The notes beneath the pieces are model-generated. The model was not told the origin of the DNA and did no database searches. It worked only from the letters and a program-made list of their open reading frames with translations. The translations under genes were made by a program, and so were the position numbers. Source: Leucobacter sp. cx-42 (lineage in GTDB: Bacteria; Actinomycetota; Actinomycetes; Actinomycetales; Microbacteriaceae). From it: a DNA stretch of 64,000 nt. The first letter of the stretch is position 1. Every line of letters begins with the position of its first letter. Location: positions 1 to 64,000 of the forward strand of contig NZ_JACVMU010000004.1 in the NCBI RefSeq assembly GCF_014529985.1, read 5' to 3'. Below, one piece after another: positions 1 to 8,587 of the stretch.

Positions 1-9
1 GAGCTATTA

Positions 10-32
10 ACCCCCAACACCCAGTTGGGGGC
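10..32 (-). terminator. Hairpin after the permease gene
   Basis: A short GC-rich inverted repeat (CCCCCAAC with a complementary GTTGGGGG) lies 45-67 bases past the permease stop codon. It is a plausible intrinsic terminator, but I see no clear T-run. Confidence 0.5.
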
Positions 33-76
33 TCACCCCCATGAAACGGGGTGCCGCGCCTCTCACGCAGATCCGA

Positions 77-1432
77 CTACTTCTCGTCGGCGTTCACAAC
101 GATGCCGCCGGTCACCACCGGATCGGCGACGTCAGGCTCGCCACCGCGTACCTTCGCCGCAAGGCGCATGAGGTGGTAGACGCCAACTGCTGCGATCGTG
201 CCGAGCGCGATGCCGTTGAAGACGATCGGGTTCGCTTCGCTGCCGATAGTGAGACCGAAGTCTGCAATTCCAACGATGAGCGCGACAGCAGCGGTGAACT
301 GGTTGATCGGCTTCGAGAAGTCGACCTTGTTATCGATCCAGATCTTCACACCGATGAGACCGATGAGACCGTACAGTGCGACAGTCACGCCAGCAAGAAC
401 ACCTGCGGGAACCGTGAAGATCACAGCGCCAACCTTCGGGCAGAAGCCCAGGAGAATCGCGATGATGCCAGCAACCCAGTACGCAGCGGTCGAGTACACA
501 CGAGTCGCCGCCATGACGCCGATGTTCTCGCCGTAGGTGGTGGTGCCCGATCCGCCGCCGAAGCCAGCGAGGATCGTCGACAGGCCGTCAGCCAACAGCG
601 CGCGGCCCGTTACCGGGTCGAGGTCGCGGTTGATCATGAGGCCGACGCTCTTCACGTGGCCGACGTTCTCAGCGATGAGCACGAGAACAACGGGGATGAA
701 CATCGGCAGCAGGCCCCACAGGGTGGGATCGCTGAACGGGTTCGCGGGCAGGTGGAACTCGGGCAGGCCGATCCATGCCGCGTCCTTCACCGCGGTGAAG
801 TCGATCTCACCGAAGAAGATCGCTGCGATGTAGCCGACAACCATGCCGAGCACGATCGACAGACGGCCAATGAGGCCGCGGAAGAGCATCGTAATGAGCA
901 GCACCGAAACGATCGTGATGAGTGCGACCCATCCCGAGTTCTCGGTTGCGTTCCAGTTGTTCTTTACCGCCGGCGCAAGATTGAAGCCGATGAGGGCCAC
1001 GATCGTACCCATGACGACGGGCGGCATGAGCGCGTTGATCCAGCCGGTGCCGAACTTCTGCACCACGACGCCGACGATCGCCATGAGCACACCGATCGAC
1101 AGGATGCCGAACGATGCTCGCGACAGGTCACCCTCAGGGCCGCCAGCGAGGGCTGCCATGATCGGGGCGATGAAGGCGAACGAAGATCCCAGGTAGCTGG
1201 GCAGACGGTTACCCGTCAGCAGCAAGAAGAGGATCGTGCCGAGGCCCGAGAAAAAGAGCGTCGCGCTGGGCGGGAAGCCCGTAATGAGCGGTACCAAGAA
1301 GGTAGCGCCAAACATTGCGACAACATGCTGTGCGCCAAAACCAATGGTTTTGGGCCAGCTCAATCGCTCCTCAGGGAGAACGATTGCATCGGGTGCGACG
1401 CGCTTTCCGTCACCGTGCTGCTTCCAGGCCAT
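77..1432 (-). CDS. Uracil/xanthine permease, NCS2 family
   Basis: This 451-residue polytopic membrane protein belongs to the nucleobase:cation symporter-2 family and should import a nucleobase such as uracil or xanthine with a proton. The sequence shows the family opening (GFGAQHVVAMFGATFLVP near residue 31), a YLGSSFAFIAP segment near residue 80 and the GENIGVMAATRVYS substrate-site region near residue 300. About 12-14 hydrophobic segments are visible, and the length is normal for the family. AGGAA and AGGGG motifs precede the ATG. It lies 51 bases downstream of a cupin gene on the same strand, so it could share its operon. The exact base cannot be read from sequence; uracil is the commonest substrate for UraA-like members. 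Confidence 0.88.
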   Translation of the reverse strand: MAWKQHGDGKRVAPDAIVLPEERLSWPKTIGFGAQHVVAMFGATFLVPLITGFPPSATLFFSGLGTILFLLLTGNRLPSYLGSSFAFIAPIMAALAGGPEGDLSRASFGILSIGVLMAIVGVVVQKFGTGWINALMPPVVMGTIVALIGFNLAPAVKNNWNATENSGWVALITIVSVLLITMLFRGLIGRLSIVLGMVVGYIAAIFFGEIDFTAVKDAAWIGLPEFHLPANPFSDPTLWGLLPMFIPVVLVLIAENVGHVKSVGLMINRDLDPVTGRALLADGLSTILAGFGGGSGTTTYGENIGVMAATRVYSTAAYWVAGIIAILLGFCPKVGAVIFTVPAGVLAGVTVALYGLIGLIGVKIWIDNKVDFSKPINQFTAAVALIVGIADFGLTIGSEANPIVFNGIALGTIAAVGVYHLMRLAAKVRGGEPDVADPVVTGGIVVNADEK

Positions 1433-1483
1433 CCCCTGTGTTCCTTTCGGTGGAGCTGAAATATTCCTCGAAAGACTTTAGCC

Positions 1484-1861
1484 CTATTCTGAGGCGATAT
1501 ACACCTTGCGGATGTGATTTTCCACAGTCCAGCGCGTGCGCGAGCCGCCAACGAGGCGCATCACGTCGCCCTGCGAGACTTCAACCGGCTCATCGATGAC
1601 GTTGTTCTCGGCGTCGAGGAACTCGATCCGCGCCCCACCAGAGAGCACGACGAACAGCTCGTCGACTTCGGTATCGGTGACAACGCCTTCGCGCAGCTCC
1701 CAGATTCCTACGTCGGCCGAGCCCATCGTGCCGAGCTCTGCGATGCCCTGACGGGGCGAGCCCGACACGGTATCTGCGGCGTCAACCGCTTCAAGCTCGA
1801 TGGGGGTGGTTGTCGCATTAACCACGAGATTCTTGCCCTCGGGAAGCAGTTCGGCGCTCAC
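1484..1861 (-). CDS. Cupin domain protein
   Basis: A 125-residue single-domain cupin. The stretch DVGIWELREGVVTDTEVDELFVVLSGGARIEFLD reads like the first cupin motif with a replaced metal-binding pattern, followed by the second half around GDVMRLVGGSRTRWTVENHIRKVYI. Its start overlaps the stop of the upstream FAD oxidoreductase by four bases (ATGA), so the two are translationally coupled and very likely work together. Small cupins of this kind often sit beside amine or gamma-glutamylputrescine oxidases; whether this one is an enzyme or a ligand sensor is unknown. Confidence 0.75.
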   Translation of the reverse strand: MSAELLPEGKNLVVNATTTPIELEAVDAADTVSGSPRQGIAELGTMGSADVGIWELREGVVTDTEVDELFVVLSGGARIEFLDAENNVIDEPVEVSQGDVMRLVGGSRTRWTVENHIRKVYIASE

Positions 1862-3279
1862 GAGTCGAATCCAAGGCCGAGCGCGTCAAGGGTCTTGAGC
1901 AGCACATTGCGCTTGCCTTGGTTGTGATCTGCGCGATCGAGCGCCCACCGGGTCGCATTGATGCCGATCGAAGCTGCAGGCTCAGGTGGGAACGGCAGCG
2001 GCACCTTCTTCACCATCTCGACCTCGGTGCGCTCAGTGACGCGACCCTCGAGACGGTCAACGATGACGTCGGCCGCGAAGTGCGTCGTGCCAACGCCGAG
2101 GCCGGTGAAGCCAGCAACGTACTGCACGCGACCGCCGAACGCCTCGCCGAAGAACGCGCAGAAACGGGTGCTCGTGTCGATGACACCAGCCCAGCGGTGC
2201 GTGAACTTCAGGCCTTCAAGCTGCGGGAACGTGGTGAAGAAGTGGCTCGCGAGGCGGCGGTGGCTCTCCATACGGTCTTCGTACTCGGCCTTGATCTTGC
2301 CGCCGGTGAAGTAGACCGCGTCGTACCCGCCCCAAAGGATGCGGTTGTCTGCGGTGAGACGCGAGTAGTGGAACTGGTTCGCCATGTCGGCGAGGCCTTC
2401 ACGTCCCTCCCAGCCGATCGACTGCAGCTGTTCGTCAGTGAGCGGCTCCGTCATGAGGACGTAGTCGTACACCGGCACGGTGTGCAGGCGGTAGCGCTTG
2501 AGCAGCGACGGGAAGACGTTGGTGCAGAGCGCGGCACGTTCGGCGCTCACGGTGCCAGCGTCGGTCGTGAGGCGGATCGGGCCAAACTTGTCACCATCAA
2601 GCTTTGTGACCGCGCTGCGCTCGTAGATCTCAACGCCGAGCTCGGTCGCGTGACGCGCGAGTTCAGCGGCAAGCTTCGCTGGGTGGATGCTGGCGTTCTC
2701 GCGTGGCGAGAACTCGCTGCCGAGGAATGTGGGCGAGTTGATGCGCTTGCGGGTTGCCTCTGCGTCGAGCGTCTCGACGAGGGGGTCGGGGCTCTCACCG
2801 AGCCAGTCAACCTGGTATTCGGCGTTGGCCACGCTCAGTGCACCGTTGCGCTCGAACTCTGCATCGAGTTTGTTGTCTGCGATGAACTTCTCGATCGCGT
2901 CGAGGTTCTCGTACCCAAGACGGCGGAGGATGCCGGTCTCGTTCGGCCAGCGCGCCTCAGCGTTGGGTTCACCGTGGGTAATGCTCGCCTCGCAGAAGCC
3001 ACCATTGCGCCCGGACGCCGCCCAGCCAACCTCGACAGCCTCGAGCAGCGCGACGCGGCGCTCGGGGTGCTCGGTCTTGAGCTTGATGGCAGTCCACAGG
3101 CCGGCGTAGCCGCCGCCAACGACAACGTCGTCAACGGTGATGTCTGCGCCAAGCTTCGGGTAGCGTGCTGCCGAATCGCGAATATCGTCGAGCCAGAAGC
3201 ACGCGAGCTTGGTGTCCGCAAGAGATGCGTCAACCACATGCGCTGCGGGTGGGTTGGTCTCGAAAATGGTGGGTTCCAT
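1858..3279 (-). CDS. FAD-dependent amine oxidoreductase (DAO family)
   Basis: A 473-residue flavoprotein of the D-amino-acid oxidase/PuuB-OrdL type, which oxidises an amine or amino acid with release of an aldehyde or keto product and hydrogen peroxide. The ADP-binding motif VVVGGGYAGLWTAIKL is near residue 50, followed by the WAASGRNGGFCEASI flavin-contact segment typical of gamma-glutamylputrescine oxidases. The closing segment AGFTGLGVGTTHFAADVIVDRL is the C-terminal FAD contact. The coupled cupin downstream and a nearby permease suggest amine catabolism. The exact substrate is not shown. A 9-bp palindrome about 95 bases upstream could be its operator. Confidence 0.82.
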   Translation of the reverse strand: MEPTIFETNPPAAHVVDASLADTKLACFWLDDIRDSAARYPKLGADITVDDVVVGGGYAGLWTAIKLKTEHPERRVALLEAVEVGWAASGRNGGFCEASITHGEPNAEARWPNETGILRRLGYENLDAIEKFIADNKLDAEFERNGALSVANAEYQVDWLGESPDPLVETLDAEATRKRINSPTFLGSEFSPRENASIHPAKLAAELARHATELGVEIYERSAVTKLDGDKFGPIRLTTDAGTVSAERAALCTNVFPSLLKRYRLHTVPVYDYVLMTEPLTDEQLQSIGWEGREGLADMANQFHYSRLTADNRILWGGYDAVYFTGGKIKAEYEDRMESHRRLASHFFTTFPQLEGLKFTHRWAGVIDTSTRFCAFFGEAFGGRVQYVAGFTGLGVGTTHFAADVIVDRLEGRVTERTEVEMVKKVPLPFPPEPAASIGINATRWALDRADHNQGKRNVLLKTLDALGLGFDS

Positions 3280-3373
3280 GAACGTCCTTGTCTAGTTGAA
3301 CCCCTGCGTTATTTCCTACGCGGGTGTCAGTACCGCGTACGATCTTTCCACATCATCGCGCAGAACGCTAGTG

Positions 3374-3396
3374 ATTAGTCAAAGCCATTGACTAAT
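3374..3396. promoter_or_regulatory. Palindromic operator-like site
   Basis: ATTAGTCAA, five bases, then TTGACTAAT: a perfect 9-bp inverted repeat. It lies between the FAD oxidoreductase start and the end of the next minus-strand gene. The AT-rich arms and lack of a T-run argue against a terminator and for a repressor site. Confidence 0.5.
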
Positions 3397-3408
3397 TTGT
3401 TGTGATCG

Positions 3409-3648
3409 TTATTTGCGGCGCTTCTTCTGGTCTTCTTCTGCGGGGGGACGCATAATTGCGCCTGTCGCGAGGCCCATCGCAAGACCTGCAGGAAGCCACA
3501 GCCAGAACTGTGTGAGCAGGCTCAAGATGAGACCCATCACCGCACCCATGATGAGCGCGACGATGATCTGCTTCCGACGCGCCTCTGGGCTCACCTCGGG
3601 CTTCTTGTTGTTCCCGTTACGGCCCGAGTTCACTGGCTTCTTGCTCAT
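3409..3648 (-). CDS. Small membrane protein, unknown function
   Basis: A 79-residue protein with a basic, Lys/Asn/Gly-rich N-terminus (residues 1-27), a hydrophobic hairpin of two helices (about 28-47 and 49-67) and a charged KKRRK tail. It resembles small actinobacterial hypothetical proteins but I recognise no family. Its ATG overlaps the stop of the CYTH gene (ATGA), and TAGGCT followed by six bases also precedes the ATG, so both coupled and leaderless translation are possible. Confidence 0.65.
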   Translation of the reverse strand: MSKKPVNSGRNGNNKKPEVSPEARRKQIIVALIMGAVMGLILSLLTQFWLWLPAGLAMGLATGAIMRPPAEEDQKKRRK

Positions 3649-4403
3649 GCGTCCAGCCTACGCGCAGCCTCTTGATCGGCCTGATCCATAGCTGTGAGTT
3701 TTTCAACGAGCGCGGTGGGAGCGCCCTGCGCCTGCGCAATTGCGGCAAGCTGCCCCGCCGCGCGAGCAATCTTCGCAAAGCTCGGTGACACGCTTGCGCC
3801 AGCGGCGAGCAGCACGGGCTCAAGTGCGTCAAGCGCCGCAATTCCCGCAGCGCCATCAGCAGCGATCGATTCGGCTTCCCACTCGCGCCAGGCACGCGTC
3901 ACCCCTGCCCGCTCATCGCGGGCGACCACCCGGTCGTCGGCCAGCTCAATGCGGTCGTTGCCTACCGTGTCCGTGAGGCGGATCGCGACTCGCGTCGTCG
4001 CGATCTCAGCGATCGCGATCACCTCGTCGGCGGCCTCGCCGATCCGCGCACGAATTTCGGCAACCAGCCCCGCGGGCATCTCAGCCGCTGGCGGCCAGCC
4101 GAGCTCGCGCGCACCAAGCGTGTTCTTTTCCTTCAGGTGCCAGCCAGCGTCGGAACCACCCTCGCGCACCCGCACCGCTACTCGCTGCTTGCCAAGTGCA
4201 CCGTCGCGGGTATCAAAGTAGCGCGCAACCATGCGATGCTCAACGCACTCAGCGACCTCGAGCCCCGCCTCGGCGAACTCAGTGGGCACGACCGCGTCCC
4301 ACGCGACGTCGTATTTGCGCTCGACCTCAATGGACTCCTGCCCGGCGGGCGCGCTCGACGCCTGGTGGGCCGAGGCCTGATTGACTGGTACCTGATTGCT
4401 CAT
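3645..4403 (-). CDS. CYTH domain protein
   Basis: A 252-residue protein with the CYTH signature ExExK (IEVERKYDV, about residues 26-34), followed by charged strands such as KQRVAVRVREGG and WHLKEK that bind triphosphate and divalent metal in this superfamily. No CHAD domain follows, so it is a CYTH-only protein. CYTH enzymes act on triphosphates (thiamine triphosphatase, inorganic triphosphatase, adenylate cyclase IV); the substrate here cannot be told. TAGGCT sits six bases before the ATG, which suggests a leaderless mRNA. It overlaps the small membrane-protein gene downstream by four bases. Confidence 0.8.
   Translation of the reverse strand: MSNQVPVNQASAHQASSAPAGQESIEVERKYDVAWDAVVPTEFAEAGLEVAECVEHRMVARYFDTRDGALGKQRVAVRVREGGSDAGWHLKEKNTLGARELGWPPAAEMPAGLVAEIRARIGEAADEVIAIAEIATTRVAIRLTDTVGNDRIELADDRVVARDERAGVTRAWREWEAESIAADGAAGIAALDALEPVLLAAGASVSPSFAKIARAAGQLAAIAQAQGAPTALVEKLTAMDQADQEAARRLDA
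3655..3660 (-). promoter_or_regulatory. -10 box (TAGGCT) before the small membrane-protein gene
   Basis: TAGGCT ends six bases before the ATG at 3648 and lies inside the 3' end of the CYTH gene. Confidence 0.4.
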
Positions 4404-4409
4404 GGGACA

Positions 4410-4415
4410 AGCCTA
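4410..4415 (-). promoter_or_regulatory. -10 box (TAGGCT) of the CYTH gene
   Basis: TAGGCT ends six bases before the ATG at 4403, the spacing expected when transcription starts at the A of ATG. Confidence 0.5.
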
Positions 4416-4443
4416 ACGAGGGTCTCGCCTCAGCGCCGCTCGG

Positions 4444-4449
4444 TAAACT
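4444..4449 (+). promoter_or_regulatory. -10 box (TAAACT) of the 4456 gene
   Basis: TAAACT ends six bases before the GTG start. No Shine-Dalgarno sequence fits between them, so the message is probably leaderless. Confidence 0.5.
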
Positions 4450-4455
4450 GTACGT

Positions 4456-5004
4456 GTGGATAACTTGGTTCAGCGCAGCCTCGCGTCCCTCACCGAGGTG
4501 CGAGCGCGACTCATCGCGGCAGAGGTGCAGCCAGAAGAATTTGCCGAGTTTGTGCCGGAGCGACGCAAGTTCCTCATCACTCGCGCAGCCCGCATGCGAC
4601 CCGTTGGTCAGGTGTGGCGGCTCGGCACGCTGCTGCTGCGCGCCGACGATCCAGCACCCGGCGAGCCAGTGCTCTACGCCGCTGGCACGGTCACTCGCGC
4701 AGCCGAGCGAGGCCGCCCGAACAACACGTCGGTCTCCCGCGAAGAACGCCGAGAGATCGCTGCGGCGGCCCTGCGCGGCGGATACCCAGCAGGCACCTCC
4801 GTCAACTATGACGCTGTCGCGCTTCCCCTCACCGAGGACGGCATCGCTGAGTTTGCTGCCGACGCGTCGCTGCCGGTGGGCATTGCCGATGGTGAGCTCC
4901 GCGTGCGCTGGCGCGCCGGCGCTGCGCTCACCGGGGCACCGACGCTCGCCGCATACCTGTCGGAGCGACTTGAATTCTTGGTGCACCCGCCGCAAGGCGC
5001 CTAG
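4456..5004 (+). CDS. Conserved hypothetical protein
   Basis: A 182-residue soluble protein that I cannot assign to a named family. It starts with GTG directly after a TAAACT -10 box. The N-terminal half reads as a helical segment (LVQRSLASLTEVRARLIAAEVQPEEF) followed by a mixed alpha/beta part (MRPVGQVWRLGTLLL, LYAAGTVTRAAERGRPNN). There is no signal peptide or membrane segment. It sits between the CYTH gene (divergent) and an SDR dehydrogenase on the same strand 31 bases away. The SDR has its own -10 box, so co-transcription is not certain. Confidence 0.65.
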   Translation: MDNLVQRSLASLTEVRARLIAAEVQPEEFAEFVPERRKFLITRAARMRPVGQVWRLGTLLLRADDPAPGEPVLYAAGTVTRAAERGRPNNTSVSREERREIAAAALRGGYPAGTSVNYDAVALPLTEDGIAEFAADASLPVGIADGELRVRWRAGAALTGAPTLAAYLSERLEFLVHPPQGA

Positions 5005-5023
5005 GAGCTACCTTCAGAGGGCG

Positions 5024-5029
5024 TAGGCT
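5024..5029 (+). promoter_or_regulatory. -10 box (TAGGCT) of the SDR gene
   Basis: TAGGCT, then six bases, then the ATG at 5036. Confidence 0.5.
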
Positions 5030-5035
5030 CACACC

Positions 5036-5863
5036 ATGGCAATGTCGCACACCGCTCCCCAGAACGACCGCGTAGCACTCATCTCCGGCGCTGGTTCACC
5101 CACAGGAATCGGCTTCGCTGCTGCCGCACGGCTCGTGCGCGCTGGCTATCGCGTGGCGATCGGGGCCACCACAGGGCGGATCCACGAACGCGCCGCCGAA
5201 CTCAACGAACTCGCGACCCAGTTTGGCTCGGTCGAGGTGTCGCTCGGCAGCCCGGTCGCCATCGGTGTCACCGCCGATCTCACCACCGACGAGGGCGCGG
5301 AACACCTCGTCGAGAGCACACTTGCTGCATTTGGCCGACTCGACGTTCTTGTGAACAACGCTGGAATGACCTCAGTCTCTGACCCTGAGGATCCGCAGCC
5401 TGCCACCGCGCTCGATCGCGTCGGCTGGGAGCACGCGCTCACTCGCAATCTCACGACCGCGTATCTCGTCACACGCAACGCAATCCCGCACCTGTCCGCC
5501 GCTCCGCACGGCCGCATCGTCACGGTATCCTCCGTGTCAGGTCCGCTCATGGCCTACCGCGGAGACGTCGGCTACCACGCGGCAAAAGCAGGCCTCGTAG
5601 GTCTCACGCGCTCCCTCGCGGTTGATCTCGCAGAGACCGGCGTGACTTCCAATGCTGTCGCACCGGGGTGGATCAACACCGGCTCCGCAACCGAGCACGA
5701 GAACCGCATGGGTGATGCCACTCCCCTCGGCCGATCAGGTACCCCCGATGAGGTCGCGGCGCTCATCGAGTTCCTCGCATCGCCCGGCGCTTCGTACGTC
5801 ACCGGCCAGGTCATCGCTGTTGATGGCGGCAATACGATCCAGGACGAGCAGGGCGGCTGGTAG
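5036..5863 (+). CDS. Short-chain dehydrogenase/reductase
   Basis: A 275-residue classical SDR oxidoreductase using NAD(P)H. The cofactor loop is [10 protein letters not shown] (residues 17-26), NNAG marks strand 4, and the catalytic triad appears as VSSVSG (Ser), then YHAAK (Tyr and Lys). The tail [18 protein letters not shown] is the usual C-terminal signature of FabG-like members. The substrate is unknown. Two in-frame ATGs lie at the start; the first follows a TAGGCT -10 box by six bases, so a leaderless start is favoured. Confidence 0.85.
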   Translation: MAMSHTAPQNDRVALISGAGSPTGIGFAAAARLVRAGYRVAIGATTGRIHERAAELNELATQFGSVEVSLGSPVAIGVTADLTTDEGAEHLVESTLAAFGRLDVLVNNAGMTSVSDPEDPQPATALDRVGWEHALTRNLTTAYLVTRNAIPHLSAAPHGRIVTVSSVSGPLMAYRGDVGYHAAKAGLVGLTRSLAVDLAETGVTSNAVAPGWINTGSATEHENRMGDATPLGRSGTPDEVAALIEFLASPGASYVTGQVIAVDGGNTIQDEQGGW

Positions 5864-5867
5864 CGGA

Positions 5868-6299
5868 TCAGCGCTTCGCGCTCCCCAACCAGAGCGATAC
5901 GCCCAGCACCGCGGTCAATGGCCGGTAATACTCTGCGTCAAGGCGCATGAACTGCTTTCCAGGCTTGGGAAGCCCGAGCGCCGCAAGCGCTGTCTCCCCG
6001 CCGAAGCAGGCACGCGCAAGCATGACGCTCCCCATGGCACGCACCCCCGCGCGTTGCGGCTTTCCTTCACCGAATGCGCCTGCAGCGAGCAATGCAGCAG
6101 CACCGGTACCCGCAGCGACGACGAGCGTCGGACCGGCGCTCGGCATTTCGGTTTTTGAACCCACCACGGCTTCAGCGAGCGCCTTCTTGTTCTGTGCTGG
6201 CCAAGACGATCCTGCAGCCCAGGCCATGTGAAGTGCTGAGACCGCAGCAAGCCCGGCCACCCCGACAATACGACCACTCACCGCAAGCATTCGACGCAT
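5868..6299 (-). CDS. Small membrane protein (DUF3995-like)
   Basis: A 143-residue protein with about four hydrophobic segments: residues 6-29, 57-76, 88-108 and 125-140. The HMAWAAGSSWP segment near residue 24 and the arrangement of helices recall DUF3995 membrane proteins, whose function is unknown. It converges with the SDR gene, with only four bases between stop codons. TAGGCT lies six bases upstream of the ATG, matching the leaderless pattern of its neighbours. Confidence 0.6.
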   Translation of the reverse strand: MRRMLAVSGRIVGVAGLAAVSALHMAWAAGSSWPAQNKKALAEAVVGSKTEMPSAGPTLVVAAGTGAAALLAAGAFGEGKPQRAGVRAMGSVMLARACFGGETALAALGLPKPGKQFMRLDAEYYRPLTAVLGVSLWLGSAKR

Positions 6300-6305
6300 G
6301 CGGCC

Positions 6306-6311
6306 AGCCTA
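6306..6311 (-). promoter_or_regulatory. -10 box (TAGGCT) of the DUF3995-like gene
   Basis: TAGGCT on the minus strand ends six bases before the ATG at 6299. Confidence 0.5.
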
Positions 6312-6493
6312 GCTTTGCGAGGTCCGGGCCGACAGTGTTGTTCGCAGGGAAACCTCGAATTTCCACACCATTCATAGCGAGACCAAAACAATAACCTAGA
6401 AGGCTCTAGTGAAATCCGGGCGTCCCTCTTACACTGTGGACACAGCGGCCACATTGAAGTGTCCGCGCAGCATTGCGATTCGGGGGACCGCGC

Positions 6494-8473
6494 ATGAGGC
6501 GCTTGATTGCATTATTTGGACTGATGGTGTTTGGTGGAGTTGCCTTGGGTGGCGCCACGCTGGCGGCTGCCACCGCTCCCCCGGCATTCAATGGCGCGTA
6601 CATCATCGATGACACCTCAACCGGCGCGGTTCGCTCTGACATGAGCGCTCTCGAAGATCAGGTGCGCTCGTTCGCCGATGCGAACGGCGTGCAACTCTTT
6701 GTGGTCTATGTCGATGCGTTCGAGAACCCGGCAGACCCCGCGGCCTGGGGCGCAGCTACCGCCGAAAAGAACTACCTCGGCGACGATGGAGTCTTGTTGA
6801 GCATTGCCGTGCAAGATCGCATGTTCGATCTCAATGCGCCCGAAGCGCTCATTGATGATGCGCAGTACTCGAAGATCACCAATGAGTACGTGCGTCCGGC
6901 GCTCAAGGCGAGTGACTGGAGTGGCGTCGTCGAGCGAACCCTGACAGGAATTGACGAAGCGGTGCTGAATCCAAGTTCAAACGGGACTGGCATCGCGGTT
7001 GCAGTCATCGGCGGAGTCGTCGTGGTCGGAGCCGTCGCAGTCGGAGTGACCGTCGCTCGCAAACGGCGCAAGAAAACCCAGCAAGAAACGGCCGACGCAC
7101 CCGCGTCGCTTGCAGAACTCGAAGCAACGGCGAGCTCGCTACTCGTGCAGGTTGATGATGACCTCCGCAGCAGCGAGCAGGAACTCAGCTTTGCCGAAGC
7201 ACAATTTGGCGCTGCTGCGGCTGAGCCGTTTGCCGCCGCGATCACCAACGCAAAGGAGCAGCTCACTGCCGCGTTCGGCCGTCGCCAACAGCTTGACGAT
7301 AACGAGCCTGACAGTGACGAGGACCGACGCGCATGGCTCACCGAAATCATCGACCGTTGCACCGCGGCAAAGACCTCCCTCGATGAGCACACCGCGTCAT
7401 TCACGCGCCTGCGCGAGGTCGAGCAACGGGCACCAGAAACTCTTGCCCAGCTCCGCTCAGGGCACGCGGCGACGACCGAGCAACTCACTGTGGCGCGGCA
7501 GCGTGCAGCGGAGCTTGGCGCCACCTACGCGCCCGCGATCATCGCCCAGGTTCAGACGAATCTAACCGAGGCAGCGGAACGCCTCACGTTCACCGCCGAG
7601 TGCATCGCCTCCGCAGACGCAGAACTCGCAGCCGGAAAGACCTCTGCTGCTGCGGTGTCACTTCGCGCAGGTGAGGCCGCGCTCGACCAGGCGAAGCTAC
7701 TCTCTGCGTCACCAGAGACCGCGGCAGCAGAGCTCACCGAGAGCGCCGCGCAATACGAGGCAGCTGCGGCAGACCTGCGCGCCGATCTCACCGTGGTCTC
7801 ACAGCTCATCAATTCGGCGAGTGACGCCGACCGGCAGGCGCTGCAGCAAGCTGCTGCGCAGGTGAGTGAGCTTTTGGAACGCGGTACGCAGGGCGACCCG
7901 GTGTCTGCCCTCGCGGCAGCGGCCGCGGCAAACGTACAGATCGACGCGGCCATCGGCTCGGCCCGAGAAAATTCTGAGCGTACGCGCCGTGCCGAAGCCG
8001 CGCGTGACGGCGCACTCGTTGCCGCTCGCAGCGAGGTGCTGAACGCAGAGCAGTTCATCGCCACGCGACGCGGAGCAATCGGCGCAACGGCTCGCACCCG
8101 CCTGTCAGAAGCGCAGCGTCAGCTACAGCTCGCCGAGCAGCTCGCGCAGCAAGACCCCGCCCGCTCATACGAGGCTGCCCAGCAAGCGATTCAGTATGCC
8201 AGGGCGGCAAGCCAACTGGCAGACAACGACGTCTCTGGCTGGGGCGGCGGCGGTATGGGCGGCGGATCAGGCGCAAACAGCAACCTTGGCACTGCAGTGC
8301 TCGGCGGCATCATCGGCACCCTGCTCAGCGGCGGTGGCGGTAGTGGCGGCGGCTGGAGCGGATCTGGCGGCGGGTTCACCGGCGGCTGGGGCGGAGGTGG
8401 CGGCCGCTCTGGTAGCGGATCGCGCGGCTCCGGCGGCGGCGGGGGCAGACGCGGTGGTGGTGGTCGGTTCTAA
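6494..8473 (+). CDS. TPM-domain membrane protein with coiled coil and Gly-rich tail
   Basis: A 659-residue envelope protein. I start it at the ATG preceded by GGGGGA; an in-frame TTG seven codons earlier is less likely. Residues 1-25 form a signal peptide. The TPM (YgcG/Psb32-like) domain covers about residues 30-150 (YIIDDTSTGAV; FVVYVDAFENP; GDDGVLLSIAVQDR). A membrane helix follows at about 168-186 with KRRKK as stop-transfer. The long Ala/Glu/Gln-rich region (about 200-570) is predicted coiled coil. The last 80 residues are almost pure Gly/Ser with Trp, Phe and Arg. The next gene is pspA, a pairing that suggests membrane-stress or envelope maintenance; the biochemical role is unknown. Confidence 0.82.
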   Translation: MRRLIALFGLMVFGGVALGGATLAAATAPPAFNGAYIIDDTSTGAVRSDMSALEDQVRSFADANGVQLFVVYVDAFENPADPAAWGAATAEKNYLGDDGVLLSIAVQDRMFDLNAPEALIDDAQYSKITNEYVRPALKASDWSGVVERTLTGIDEAVLNPSSNGTGIAVAVIGGVVVVGAVAVGVTVARKRRKKTQQETADAPASLAELEATASSLLVQVDDDLRSSEQELSFAEAQFGAAAAEPFAAAITNAKEQLTAAFGRRQQLDDNEPDSDEDRRAWLTEIIDRCTAAKTSLDEHTASFTRLREVEQRAPETLAQLRSGHAATTEQLTVARQRAAELGATYAPAIIAQVQTNLTEAAERLTFTAECIASADAELAAGKTSAAAVSLRAGEAALDQAKLLSASPETAAAELTESAAQYEAAAADLRADLTVVSQLINSASDADRQALQQAAAQVSELLERGTQGDPVSALAAAAAANVQIDAAIGSARENSERTRRAEAARDGALVAARSEVLNAEQFIATRRGAIGATARTRLSEAQRQLQLAEQLAQQDPARSYEAAQQAIQYARAASQLADNDVSGWGGGGMGGGSGANSNLGTAVLGGIIGTLLSGGGGSGGGWSGSGGGFTGGWGGGGGRSGSGSRGSGGGGGRRGGGGRF

Positions 8474-8587
8474 AGGCGCACCACACAGCTCACACCGCGC
8501 CACTCACAACAGCTTGCGGGCGGACATCGCCTCGCACTCACACTTCCTCCGAGCTGCATCGGTGGATCAACTGGAAAGGAAGCCACC

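Noticed and set aside
1918-3378. A 486-codon plus-strand frame opposite the FAD oxidoreductase
   Set aside because: The minus strand encodes a complete flavoprotein; the plus frame has no recognisable motif.
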